From Ravibacter sp964559125 (lineage in GTDB: Bacteria > Bacteroidota > Bacteroidia > Cytophagales > Spirosomataceae): a stretch of 26,887 bases of DNA. Shown one piece after another: positions 7,031 through 14,343 of the stretch. The stretch covers positions 1 through 26,887 of the forward strand of contig CAZLGW010000057.1 of assembly GCA_964559125.1 (NCBI GenBank). Direction: 5' to 3'. The notes beneath the pieces were generated by a model. The model was not told the DNA's origin. It saw only the letters and a list, made by a program, of their open reading frames with translations, and did not search any database. A program made the position numbers and the translations under genes. Position 1 is the stretch's first letter. Every line of letters begins with the position of its first letter.

Positions 7031-8176
7031 TCATTTCGACATTAAGGCTTCAAATTTTTTTATTTGATAAAACTCCTCTCCCGAACAGGGGTTAACGCTT
7101 ACTTGTCGGCATATTTTGTATTTATCGCATTGCCCACTAAAGATAAAGTCAGCGCCACCCCGGACGAATATCCCCAGGAATTCCCCTGATTCGAGGAATA
7201 CCGGAGAGCCCGAATTGTAGGTAAATGCATCGAGATCGCTAACCACACTATGTCCGTTCATCCTGATTACGCGCGCATTTTCGGCAAATTTCTTGGGCCA
7301 CCCGAGCGGATGCCCTATCATGACCAATCTTTCCCCAATTCTGACGTCGTTACGGTAAATCTCCACGTCCGAATACCATTTGACGGGTTTTTTTAGTATA
7401 ATCAGTACCACATCAACGTTATCGTGACGGTGCATTTTTGTTCCTTCAAGAACCTGGCTTTCATTGAAAAACTCAGGAGTATGTCCCTTTTCATCAACCT
7501 CGTAGCCCGAGACGAAATACACGCTGTCGAGATTCGTCTCGTTCTTCTGGGTGGAAATACAGTGCCCGGCGGTAAGGATCGCATCCGGTCTTACCAGGAA
7601 GGCAGTCCCTATCGCGCTGTTCGGCTGCCTGCTAAACTTCTCACCGGTGCAGATGTGGGCGTGCCGGGTAGCGATACCGCCAAACCGGTTCTTCAATTTA
7701 AACTTCTGCTTTACATCGTCCCAGATCATACGTTTTTTGGGTATGATGGCCAGCGTATGCCGGATGTTTTTGGTGATCCTTTCTTCCTCTCGCTCAAAAA
7801 TTTCAAATACATCGAAAGTTCCGTAAACTGTAGAAACTGCTCTGTCGAGCTTTATCAGGTAGTCGATCCTCTTTATCCGGTGAATAATAGAGTCGGCAGG
7901 CAGACTTCTGTATTTTGCGGGCGTGGCAGGTATGCGCTGCTTCAGCGATATGTGCGTACCCGAATCGGTCGTCGAAACAATAGAGTCGTATCGTATTCGC
8001 TTTTTATTATCCTTGTTTCTTTCCCAGAGTTCATCATCCAGTGCCCGCTTCGTTTTTATCAGGTCTTCCTTGCTAAGGGATTCATACGATTCTATCGTCT
8101 CGATGCTGTCTTTTTCTGCATCCGGACCGGTACAGGCATACACCCATAAAAAAAGAGCAAAGAATATCTTTTTCAT
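7031..8176 (-). CDS. Trypsin-like (V8-type) serine protease lipoprotein
   Basis: The protein has 381 residues. Lipobox WVYAC gives Cys15 as the acylated residue. Residues 20-160 form a charged, helical, lysine-rich region, and the protease domain begins near 185. The catalytic triad is readable: H205 in LTAGHC, D255 in NVDVVLI and S322 in YNSGSP. GTAFLV before the histidine and IGHPLGWP at 287-294 fit S1/V8-like proteases. It is probably anchored to the periplasmic face or the cell surface. It is the first gene of the minus-strand set and its TGA is one base from the ATG of the next gene. No consensus promoter is evident upstream. Confidence 0.8.
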   Translation of the reverse strand: MKKIFFALFLWVYACTGPDAEKDSIETIESYESLSKEDLIKTKRALDDELWERNKDNKKRIRYDSIVSTTDSGTHISLKQRIPATPAKYRSLPADSIIHRIKRIDYLIKLDRAVSTVYGTFDVFEIFEREEERITKNIRHTLAIIPKKRMIWDDVKQKFKLKNRFGGIATRHAHICTGEKFSRQPNSAIGTAFLVRPDAILTAGHCISTQKNETNLDSVYFVSGYEVDEKGHTPEFFNESQVLEGTKMHRHDNVDVVLIILKKPVKWYSDVEIYRNDVRIGERLVMIGHPLGWPKKFAENARVIRMNGHSVVSDLDAFTYNSGSPVFLESGEFLGIFVRGGADFIFSGQCDKYKICRQVSVNPCSGEEFYQIKKFEALMSK

Positions 8177-8507
8177 ACTTCAATATGTTGAGGGGGACTA
8201 ACATGAAAGGGAGGATTGCTTTCCATAGTGGTGACTACCTGAATGAGCTGAGGGTTTCCGATCATTTTAACAGGGGAAATACATGACTCCCTGAAATGAT
8301 AATTCTTTAAAAAGAAAGTTGGAATTGTGTCCTACTTATCAAGGATATTCAACACGGGGATTCTTACGATGTTTGGATGCATATTCCCCTCTTGATCCCT
8401 TCTTTTCATTATCAAAAACGCCCACAGCGAAACCTGGTTATAGACATCCGTGCATCATCTGCGGCGACGCGCTACTATCTCCTTTTACAAAGAAAATCGT
8501 TTCATTT
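8177..8507. other. Gap between the protease operon and ATPase A copy 2, with a kind B tail remnant
   Basis: No gene is supported. TTCTTT (8303-8308) and AAAGAA (8311-8316) form a small A/T palindrome. 8413-8437 resembles the 3' tail of kind B genes on the minus strand (VSLWAFL instead of VSLREFL). From 8461 the sequence is homologous to 402 onward. The 5' leader and promoter of the protease operon must lie in the right-facing end of this gap on the minus strand, but no TAnnTTTG match was found. Confidence 0.4.
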
Positions 8508-8540
8508 AAGATACATTTTTATTCTATTTGTGTATCTTTG
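8508..8540 (+). promoter_or_regulatory. Dyad and consensus -7 element in front of ATPase A copy 2
   Basis: AAGATACA (8508-8515) and TGTATCTT (8531-8538) repeat the dyad of copy 1. TATCTTTG (8533-8540) is a full match to TAnnTTTG and overlaps the right arm. ATG 8549 is only 8 bases downstream, which predicts an mRNA with almost no leader. No TTG is seen at the expected -33 position, so a bound activator or the dyad itself may matter. Confidence 0.55.
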
Positions 8541-8548
8541 CCGATACG

Positions 8549-9745
8549 ATGGAAGTATTAATTGATCGATACCGGGAATTACTGCGTGGTACCATGACCG
8601 GGTTTATCCGGGGATTGGATGCCAGGATAAATTGGAGCGCCCGGGCTGTATGCATAGAAGGGGCCAGGGGAACTGGTAAGTCCACCCTGATGCTACAGCG
8701 CATCAGACGCCATTTAGCGCCGGATCAAACCCTTTACTTGTCTTTGGACGACCTGTATTTCAGACAGCATTCGCTCCTGGACGTTGCTGAAACATTCTAT
8801 CAGCGGGGCGGACGGTATCTTTTCCTGGATGAAGTACATAAATATCCCGACTGGCAGCGTGAGGTAAAGAATCTCTATGATTTTAAACCTGAATTGAAGC
8901 TGGTGCTGTCGGGGTCTTCAATTCTTGCCTTACAGCGATCTGACGCTGATCTGAGCCGACGCTTGTTGCGTTATCATCTTCCTGAACTATCCCTGCGGGA
9001 ATATATAGCACTAAAAGAAGGCATCAGCTTACCGTCCTACTCACTGCCGGAGGTGCTGAATAACCATCAGCATATCGTTGATGAAATAAAAGAGCGCCTT
9101 ACGTCCCCCTTAAAATTATTTCACGAATACCTGACCTACGGAGCCTACCCGTTTTTTCTGGAAGGCGAGCATGAGTACTTGCTGCGTATCAACCAGTTGA
9201 TCAATGTCATTATAGATTATGATCTTCCGGAAGCCAAACCCATAGAAGCCGGAACACAGGGTAAGCTGAAAAAATTGTTATACATACTGTCTACAGCTGT
9301 ACCCTTTAAACCCAACATCGCCAAGCTTGCCGTACAGGTCGGAACGTCGCGTTCGAGGTTACTGGAAATGCTGGACCTGCTGGAAAAGGCTCAACTGATC
9401 GCCAATTTACGAAGCGCAGCTTTTGGGATCAGCCTGATGAATAAACCTGAGAAAGTGTTGCTGCACAACACAAGCCTGATCGCTGCCCTGGCAGAAGGAC
9501 TGCCCAATACAGGAAACCTGCGGGAGACCTACTTTCACACCCAACTTACCGGCGCAGGCCATCGTCTCACGTATCCTCAAACGGGTGATTTCCTGGCAGA
9601 TGGGCGATACCTTTTTGAAATAGGGGGTAAAAATAAGGGGAAAAACCAACTGGGAAATACAGAAGACGCTTTCCTGGCGCTTGATGACATCGAATATGGC
9701 TCCCCTGGAAAAATCCCGCTCTGGCTTTTCGGATTTCTATATTGA
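8549..9745 (+). CDS. P-loop ATPase with C-terminal nuclease-like domain (kind A, copy 2)
   Basis: The protein has 398 residues and differs from copy 1 at five positions, all between residues 101 and 158 (for example D101 for N, L120 for V). Walker A (GARGTGKST, 38-46), Walker B (LFLDE, 91-95), sensor SGSS and the C-terminal GD...ExGGK pattern are intact. The DNA is identical to copy 1 for the first 300 bases and for the last 660 bases apart from one base in the final codon. It converges with kind B, whose stop is only 15 bases away. It has the better -7 box of the two copies and is the likelier expressed one. Cellular role is unknown. Confidence 0.85.
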   Translation: MEVLIDRYRELLRGTMTGFIRGLDARINWSARAVCIEGARGTGKSTLMLQRIRRHLAPDQTLYLSLDDLYFRQHSLLDVAETFYQRGGRYLFLDEVHKYPDWQREVKNLYDFKPELKLVLSGSSILALQRSDADLSRRLLRYHLPELSLREYIALKEGISLPSYSLPEVLNNHQHIVDEIKERLTSPLKLFHEYLTYGAYPFFLEGEHEYLLRINQLINVIIDYDLPEAKPIEAGTQGKLKKLLYILSTAVPFKPNIAKLAVQVGTSRSRLLEMLDLLEKAQLIANLRSAAFGISLMNKPEKVLLHNTSLIAALAEGLPNTGNLRETYFHTQLTGAGHRLTYPQTGDFLADGRYLFEIGGKNKGKNQLGNTEDAFLALDDIEYGSPGKIPLWLFGFLY

Positions 9746-9760
9746 ATAGATCTCACCCTC

Positions 9761-10969
9761 TCACCCCTCCTTCCCCAAAAACTCCCGCAGTGAAACCTGC
9801 CTGATCCCTTTAAAGGTATTTTTGGGAACGAAACGGTCCATGGAGACGACGAACTTGGGGTAGTTGTCGTTAATAGCGGATAAATTACCGAATTCGCGTT
9901 CAACGGTTTTTTCGTCTACCAGGAGATAGCAGACCTGAACGTAGATCCGCTCTCCGTCGCGTTCACCCATAAAGTCGATTTCCTTTTCTCCGTCCTTACC
10001 TACGAATACCCGGTACCGGTTGCGCAATAGATGTAAGTAGACGGCGTTCTCCATCAGTTTCCCGATGTCCCGGCCCAGGTTGAGGTTGCGGATGCTGTTG
10101 CGCAGCCCGATATCGCTGAAGTAATATTTTTCACCGTTCTCGAATATTTTCAGGCCATTGATGTCAGCGCGTGGTGCACGGCGTATGAAATAGGCGTTCG
10201 TCAGGGCATGAAGGTAATTGATTACGGATTGGGTCGGAATATAGATCTGTTGTGATTTCAGGTATTTGCTGATATTGTGTGCAGAAAAAAGACTACCTAT
10301 GTTGTCTGCCAGATAAGCTACCAGGTTCTCCAGCAGGGATACATTCCGTATATTTTCCCGGCTGACGACATCCCTCAGTAAAATGGATGAATATACGTTT
10401 TTAAGGTATTCAAAAACAAGGCTCTGATCGGTTCCGATATGATGTTGGTAAGGTAAGCCGCCGAGGATAAGGAATAATTGTAAGCTTTCATCGCGGTCGT
10501 CTAACCGGTTGAAGGTCAGAAATTCACTATAAGAGAGAGAATGTATGTGGAATTCTATATATCTCCCTGCCATCAAAGTTGCCAGTTCACCTGAAAGCAT
10601 TTTGGCGTTACTTCCGGTGCAATAAATGTCACAAAGGTTTTGATTTAGCAGGCTCCGCAGGCATCGCTGGAAGTCTTCGATTTCCTGTACCTCGTCAATG
10701 AATAAATAATTGGGCGCATCTGTTTTTAAATGGCGCTGCACATATTCGTTCAGCTGCTGATGATCCCGGATGAGCCCGAATTCTTCCAGCTCTTTGTCTA
10801 TGGATATGAGGTTGGCATGTGGTTGGGCGCTTTTAATTTCCCGGATGATGAGCTTTAGCATATAGCTTTTGCCGACCCGGCGCTGCCCTGTCAGTATCTT
10901 GATCAGTTGTTTTCCAATAAACGGCCTGATCCATTCTATGTACCCTTGTCTTGGGATTAGTTCTTCCAT
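9761..10969 (-). CDS. P-loop ATPase, AAA_14/DUF4143 type (kind B)
   Basis: The protein has 402 residues. Walker A is GQRRVGKS at 28-35, Walker B is YLFIDEVQE at 88-96 (D92, E93), and TGSN at 118-121 fits sensor 1. MAGRYIEFHIHSLSYSEF is the typical arginine-containing segment of this group. The C-terminal part has KEID (D332) followed by YVQVCY, so the usual ExK of the nuclease-like core is replaced by QxC. It ends VSLREFLGKEG, a tail that recurs as fragments at several sites in the window. The start codon lies inside an inverted repeat. The module partner is kind A copy 2, in tail-to-tail orientation. Confidence 0.85.
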   Translation of the reverse strand: MEELIPRQGYIEWIRPFIGKQLIKILTGQRRVGKSYMLKLIIREIKSAQPHANLISIDKELEEFGLIRDHQQLNEYVQRHLKTDAPNYLFIDEVQEIEDFQRCLRSLLNQNLCDIYCTGSNAKMLSGELATLMAGRYIEFHIHSLSYSEFLTFNRLDDRDESLQLFLILGGLPYQHHIGTDQSLVFEYLKNVYSSILLRDVVSRENIRNVSLLENLVAYLADNIGSLFSAHNISKYLKSQQIYIPTQSVINYLHALTNAYFIRRAPRADINGLKIFENGEKYYFSDIGLRNSIRNLNLGRDIGKLMENAVYLHLLRNRYRVFVGKDGEKEIDFMGERDGERIYVQVCYLLVDEKTVEREFGNLSAINDNYPKFVVSMDRFVPKNTFKGIRQVSLREFLGKEG

Positions 10970-11020
10970 TATAATTGAATATTTCGCTAATATGGAAATT
11001 TTATCAATTACGATGGAAGA
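10962..11020 (-). promoter_or_regulatory. Inverted repeat containing the kind B start codon
   Basis: Arms TCTTCCATTATAATTGA (10962-10978) and TCAATTACGATGGAAGA (11004-11020) match at 15 of 17 positions across a 25-base spacer. The start codon of kind B (complement of 10967-10969) lies in one arm, and by symmetry the other arm holds ATGGAAGA on the plus strand. That plus-strand ATG opens only a 13-codon frame. No perfect -7 box was found. Confidence 0.55.
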
Positions 11021-11061
11021 AATTTTTTGTGTCTTTATTATGCCACTGCTATAAGATTACA

Positions 11062-12435
11062 TCAATTTGCTTTCATGCTATCTATTACTTGCTGTGGCGT
11101 ATAGACGGCGTCTGTCCAGATACCGGGCCGGTGTTTTAGAAATAAAACGGGGAGGATGGTCTTGCCTTTGGCAAAGGGCAGCAGCGCGGCTTTTTTGGCA
11201 AGCTCACCTGCCAGCGAAGCAATATCTGCCTTTTTATCGGTCCATTTACATTCTCCTGCAAGGATAGCCGAGCCGTCCATTGATTCTGCTACTACATCCA
11301 ATTCTATTTCGGTATTTCTGGCCGGGCTGCCCCACCATCTGGAGGCGGGCTTGAACCGGAAACTCCTCACGGTTAAAAAAGGTACCGCTTTCCGGCATAG
11401 TTTTTCCCAATGGGCCGCTACATACTGCGGAAACTGCTGTCGGACGATATCTGCAACGGCGTCGGATTGCTCTATCTCTATAAAAGACCGGTTAGGGACA
11501 ACAAACCCGAAATAGAAATCCAGAAAGGGGTCTGCTATTTTGTATAGACTTTTTTTGCTGCTTTTAAGGGATTCTCCGTAAGGAATTTCCCTCTCTACAT
11601 AACCCAGGTGGATCAGTTTTTCTAATGGGGCAGACAAATGGGTGGCCGGCTTTCCAAGCCGGGAAGCTATTTCGGAAAGACGGTGGCACCCGGAAGCAAT
11701 CAGTGAGAGAATGGTAAACGAATGCACGGTATCCCTCATATCGTCTAAAAACAGGCGGACCGGCTCGTCATAGAGTATTCCGTGGCTGCTCAGCAAATGA
11801 TGGCCTAACGCTTCAAACAAGCTGTTTTCTGAAGAGCGTAATTCCCAATAGCGTGGTATACCTCCCCAAACACTGTATTCTTCGATCGTTTCTATCCCTG
11901 AGCAGCTCAACACCTCCTGTAAATAAGGAATATCTATCGGTTTTATTTTCAAAATCTCGTCTGCCCTGCCGTACAAAGGAGCTGTGGCATCCATGACCAG
12001 GCCATGCATCAATTGCTGTGAAGAACCGCAAAGGATCAGATGGTATTTCAATAACTCCTTCTGTTCCATTAATTTTTGTAAAACAGAGGGCAATTCAGGA
12101 GCATTTTTGACCATATATGGAAATTCATCCAGGCAAATCGTAATATGCCTGTTCAGGCGCTGGTTCAATATTTCAAAGAGAGTTTCCCAATCGGGATAGA
12201 CGACTTTGTCAAAGCTGTCGATATAAAGCCCAATCTGCTTTGCAAACAGGCTGCGTTGGTGGACAGCCTCCGACTGGTCGGCCATGAAATAGACGTCATG
12301 CTGCTGCAGTACCTGTTTGATCAGCCGTGATTTCCCCGAACGCCTCCTTCCATAAACAACGACCAATGCGGCAATGCCACGGGATAATACTTTTTGCAGT
12401 CGTTTTTGTTCGCTTACTCTGTTTACAAATTCCAT
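11062..12435 (-). CDS. P-loop ATPase with DUF234-type C-terminal domain (kind C)
   Basis: The protein has 457 residues. GRRRSGKS at 29-36 is Walker A, ICLDEFPYM around 100-108 is Walker B (D103, E104), and LCGSS fits sensor 1. The C-terminal domain has NTEIELDVV (D380) and GECKW (E395, K397), a complete D...ExK core. It is related to kind D in layout, but the sequences are clearly different. A fragment of a close relative with a frameshift lies at 16590-16812. The start codon is part of an inverted repeat that also holds a -7 box. The gene is precisely missing from the collapsed module copy at 1912-1962. Confidence 0.85.
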   Translation of the reverse strand: MEFVNRVSEQKRLQKVLSRGIAALVVVYGRRRSGKSRLIKQVLQQHDVYFMADQSEAVHQRSLFAKQIGLYIDSFDKVVYPDWETLFEILNQRLNRHITICLDEFPYMVKNAPELPSVLQKLMEQKELLKYHLILCGSSQQLMHGLVMDATAPLYGRADEILKIKPIDIPYLQEVLSCSGIETIEEYSVWGGIPRYWELRSSENSLFEALGHHLLSSHGILYDEPVRLFLDDMRDTVHSFTILSLIASGCHRLSEIASRLGKPATHLSAPLEKLIHLGYVEREIPYGESLKSSKKSLYKIADPFLDFYFGFVVPNRSFIEIEQSDAVADIVRQQFPQYVAAHWEKLCRKAVPFLTVRSFRFKPASRWWGSPARNTEIELDVVAESMDGSAILAGECKWTDKKADIASLAGELAKKAALLPFAKGKTILPVLFLKHRPGIWTDAVYTPQQVIDSMKAN

Positions 12436-12465
12436 TATCCAGGATTATGTTTTACAAAGATAATG
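12433..12465 (-). promoter_or_regulatory. Promoter and inverted repeat at the kind C start
   Basis: CATTATC (12433-12439) and GATAATG (12459-12465) are perfect inverted arms. On the minus strand TATCTTTG (complement of 12455-12462) is a full -7 match overlapping one arm, and the start codon ATG (complement of 12433-12435) lies in the other. The predicted leader is about 15 bases. No TTG is seen at -33. Confidence 0.55.
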
Positions 12466-12506
12466 TTTTTAAAGGATAGTTATAAGAAAGGCCAACATGT
12501 GATTCC

Positions 12507-12719
12507 TTTCACACCCAACTTACCGGCGCAGGCCACCGTCTCACGTATCCTCCAACGGGCGATTTCCTGGCAGATGGGCGATACCTTTTTGAAATAGGGG
12601 GTAAAAATAAGGGGAAAAACCAACTGGGAAATACAGAAGACGCTTTCCTGGCGCTTGATGACATCGAATATGGCTCGCCTGGAAAAATCCCGCTCTGGCT
12701 TTTCGGATTTCTGTATTGA
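12507..12719 (+). pseudogene. 3' fragment of a third kind A ATPase
   Basis: Encodes residues 329-398 of kind A (from FHTQLTGAGH to KIPLWLFGFLY and stop) with a few base differences from both full copies, for example CCA for CAA within the TYPQTGDF segment. Nothing of the ATPase domain precedes it; the sequence changes abruptly at 12507, next to the upstream region of kind C. It retains the nuclease-like core and the shared 3' end. Confidence 0.85.
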
Positions 12720-12764
12720 ATATTAGTATCGTTAACTTGCTTCGTGTGAGTGCAAATATTATGA

Positions 12765-12791
12765 AAAATCGCACTATTGTCGTGCGATTTT
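12765..12791. promoter_or_regulatory. 10-bp-arm inverted repeat without an adjacent intact gene
   Basis: AAAATCGCAC (12765-12774) and GTGCGATTTT (12782-12791) are perfect arms around a 7-base loop. It is followed by an A/T-rich stretch. It could be a terminator for the upstream fragment, although the T run is short, or an operator of the type seen before the other ATPases whose gene was lost. The surrounding 12720-12940 holds no supported gene. Confidence 0.4.
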
Positions 12792-12943
12792 GTTATTTTA
12801 CAGGGAAACTTAAAACCTGTGGATTCGTTATTCGAGTATTCAAACAAATTGATAAGCCAGACAGACACAGATTTTTTACTATGCTTGAACGCTTAGACAC
12901 TTTTTATTGATACGGGATTAGTCGAACGTAAATCGGTGCCCGT

Positions 12944-13078
12944 ATCGCTAATTCTATTCTCTACCAGGGTGCTATTCCTGTATTCGTCGATTCGGAAACC
13001 ACCACCTGGAACATGGATCCTGACTTGCTGCAGGAAGCTATAGAAGATCGGTTGAAAGGGGCAAGAAGTCGAAAGCTG
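12944..13078 (+). pseudogene. Internal fragment of a DegT-family sugar aminotransferase
   Basis: The frame reads IANSILYQGAIPVFVDS and then TTTWNMDPDLLQEAIEDR. This matches the region of DegT/DnrJ/EryC1/StrS aminotransferases (PglE/ArnB-like) where Y-x-G-A-x-P-V-F-V-D is followed by T-W-N-M-D-P-x-L-L-E-x-A-I. The enzyme transfers an amino group to a nucleotide-linked keto-sugar in polysaccharide synthesis. The piece begins abruptly and its frame enters the 53-bp palindrome of the next ATPase, so the gene is broken. A C-terminal piece of the same family is at 3445-3550. A membrane dehydratase that could supply the keto-sugar is at 17240. Confidence 0.75.
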
Positions 13079-13081
13079 CTG

Positions 13082-13134
13082 TTGGATAAATTTACAATTT
13101 TGGAATTCAATTCCAAAATTGTAAATTTATCCAA
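13082..13134. promoter_or_regulatory. Perfect 53-bp palindrome with a symmetric promoter
   Basis: The two arms of 26 bases (13082-13107 and 13109-13134) are perfect inverted copies around one central C at 13108. On the plus strand TTG (13100-13102) is followed after 19 bases by TAAATTTA (13122-13129), seven of eight to consensus. By symmetry the same promoter exists on the minus strand. The last base of the palindrome is the A of the kind E start codon, four bases after the -7 box, so a plus-strand transcript should be leaderless. Confidence 0.85.
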
Positions 13135-14288
13135 TGATACCACGGATAGCAGAACAAGAAATAAGGAGTTTAGCCGCACAGTTCAAGGCGATAGCGGTAG
13201 TAGGCCCAAGACAGTCGGGAAAAACCACCCTGGTCCGGGAAATATTTAAGGATAAGCCTTATGTCAACCTGGAAAACCCGGACATCAGGCTGTTTGCTAC
13301 GGAAGATCCCCGGGGATTTCTGTCGGCTTATCCCGAAGGCGCTGTGTTTGACGAGGCGCAACGGGTACCGGATCTTTTCTCGTATCTGCAGCAAATGCTC
13401 GATGAGAGCAAAGAAAAGGGGAAGTTTATTTTGACTGGCTCGAATAACTTTCTGCTTCAGGAAAATATCTCCCAAAGCCTTGCGGGAAGGATAGCCTATT
13501 TGAATTTACTGCCGCTTTCGCTGTCGGAAATCGATAGCCGAGTCTGGGCAACCGATTCGCTTATTTTTAAGGGATTATATCCAGCGCTGTATGATGAAGA
13601 TATCGATCCGGCGAAATGGTATGACAACTATATCCGGACTTACCTGGAGAGAGATGTAAGACTTGTTACAAACATCTCCAATCTTCTCGTATTCGAGCGG
13701 TTTTTGCGCTTATGTGCCGGACGTGCCGGTCAATTGCTCAACATGAGCAGCCTGGCCATCGAAGCCGGGGTCGATGTCAAGACAGTCAGCTCCTGGCTGA
13801 GTATACTTGAAGCAGGTTTTATCCTGTTTCGGCTACGTCCTTACCACCGCAATTTTAATAAACGTATCGTGAAAACCCCTAAGCTATATTTTTACGACAC
13901 CGGGTTGGCATGTGCTTTACTTGGAATGGAGCATAGCATTCAGCTGGAAATGAACCCATACCGGGGCGCGCTCTTTGAAAACATGGTCGTGGTTGAACTC
14001 CTGAAACAGCGATACAATGCAGGGCGTTCGGGCAACTTGTACTTCTGGAGAGATAATGTCGGAAACGAAGTGGACCTGCTGGCTGAGCATGGTGCCACCC
14101 TAACTGCCATCGAAATAAAATCCGGTCAAACCATCACTCCCGATTATTTTAAAGGAATACAATTCTGGCAGAAATTATCAGGCGTAGATAAGGGTTACGT
14201 TATCTACGGTGGGAGTCAGGTACAGCAACGAAGCAGCGGAATATCCGTTTTACCCTACAGACAATTGCCGTTATTTAGCGAAAAGTAG
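13134..14288 (+). CDS. P-loop ATPase, AAA_14/DUF4143 type (kind E)
   Basis: The protein has 384 residues. Walker A is GPRQSGKTT at 24-32 (K30), Walker B is GAVFDEAQ at 69-76 (D73, E74), and LTGSNN at 100-105 fits sensor 1. The middle part (YIRTYLERDVR, NISNLLVFERFLRLCAGRAGQ) is characteristic of DUF4143 proteins. The C-terminal nuclease-like core is complete: NEVDLL (D314) and IEIKSG (E327, K329). It is placed within the broken aminotransferase, and its promoter is the 53-bp palindrome. A 94-bp piece covering the ExK motif is exactly duplicated 2.4 kb downstream. Role unknown. Confidence 0.87.
   Translation: MIPRIAEQEIRSLAAQFKAIAVVGPRQSGKTTLVREIFKDKPYVNLENPDIRLFATEDPRGFLSAYPEGAVFDEAQRVPDLFSYLQQMLDESKEKGKFILTGSNNFLLQENISQSLAGRIAYLNLLPLSLSEIDSRVWATDSLIFKGLYPALYDEDIDPAKWYDNYIRTYLERDVRLVTNISNLLVFERFLRLCAGRAGQLLNMSSLAIEAGVDVKTVSSWLSILEAGFILFRLRPYHRNFNKRIVKTPKLYFYDTGLACALLGMEHSIQLEMNPYRGALFENMVVVELLKQRYNAGRSGNLYFWRDNVGNEVDLLAEHGATLTAIEIKSGQTITPDYFKGIQFWQKLSGVDKGYVIYGGSQVQQRSSGISVLPYRQLPLFSEK
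14103..14196 (+). repeat. 94-bp direct repeat, copy inside kind E
   Basis: Identical over its whole length to 16485-16578, same orientation. It covers codons from about residue 324 to 354, including the EIKSG nuclease-like motif. Confidence 0.9.
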
Positions 14289-14301
14289 GATGTAGGTTTA
14301 A

Positions 14302-14343
14302 CCCTTCCATTCCCAAAAACTCCCGCAACGAAACCTTCCTGAG
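14302..14343 (-). pseudogene. 3' tail remnant of a kind B-like ATPase
   Basis: The minus-strand reading RKVSLREFLGMEG parallels the end of kind B (RQVSLREFLGKEG). Nothing else of the gene remains. It lies tail-to-tail with kind E, repeating the A/B convergent arrangement seen at 9745/9761. Related tails are at 1716-1742 and, weaker, at 8413-8437. Confidence 0.65.

Noticed and set aside
7424..8149. 241-codon plus-strand frame opposite the protease
   Set aside because: The minus-strand protease has a clear lipobox and catalytic triad, so this is its antisense shadow.
10869..11054. Divergent small gene starting in the kind B inverted repeat (plus strand)
   Set aside because: The frame after the symmetric ATG has only 13 codons and no sign of conservation can be judged; symmetry of the repeat explains the ATG.
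402..12484. CRISPR array or conventional toxin-antitoxin pair
   Set aside because: The repeats are module duplications and promoter dyads, not short regular repeats with spacers. No small antitoxin/toxin gene pair accompanies the ATPases.
12716..12910. 64-codon plus-strand frame after the third kind A fragment
   Set aside because: It begins at the fragment stop codon, crosses an inverted repeat and shows no family features.
1..14343. A complete transposon or prophage carrying the ATPases
   Set aside because: Only a short transposase end is seen at the left edge; no intact transposase, integrase, tRNA attachment site or matching terminal repeats were found.
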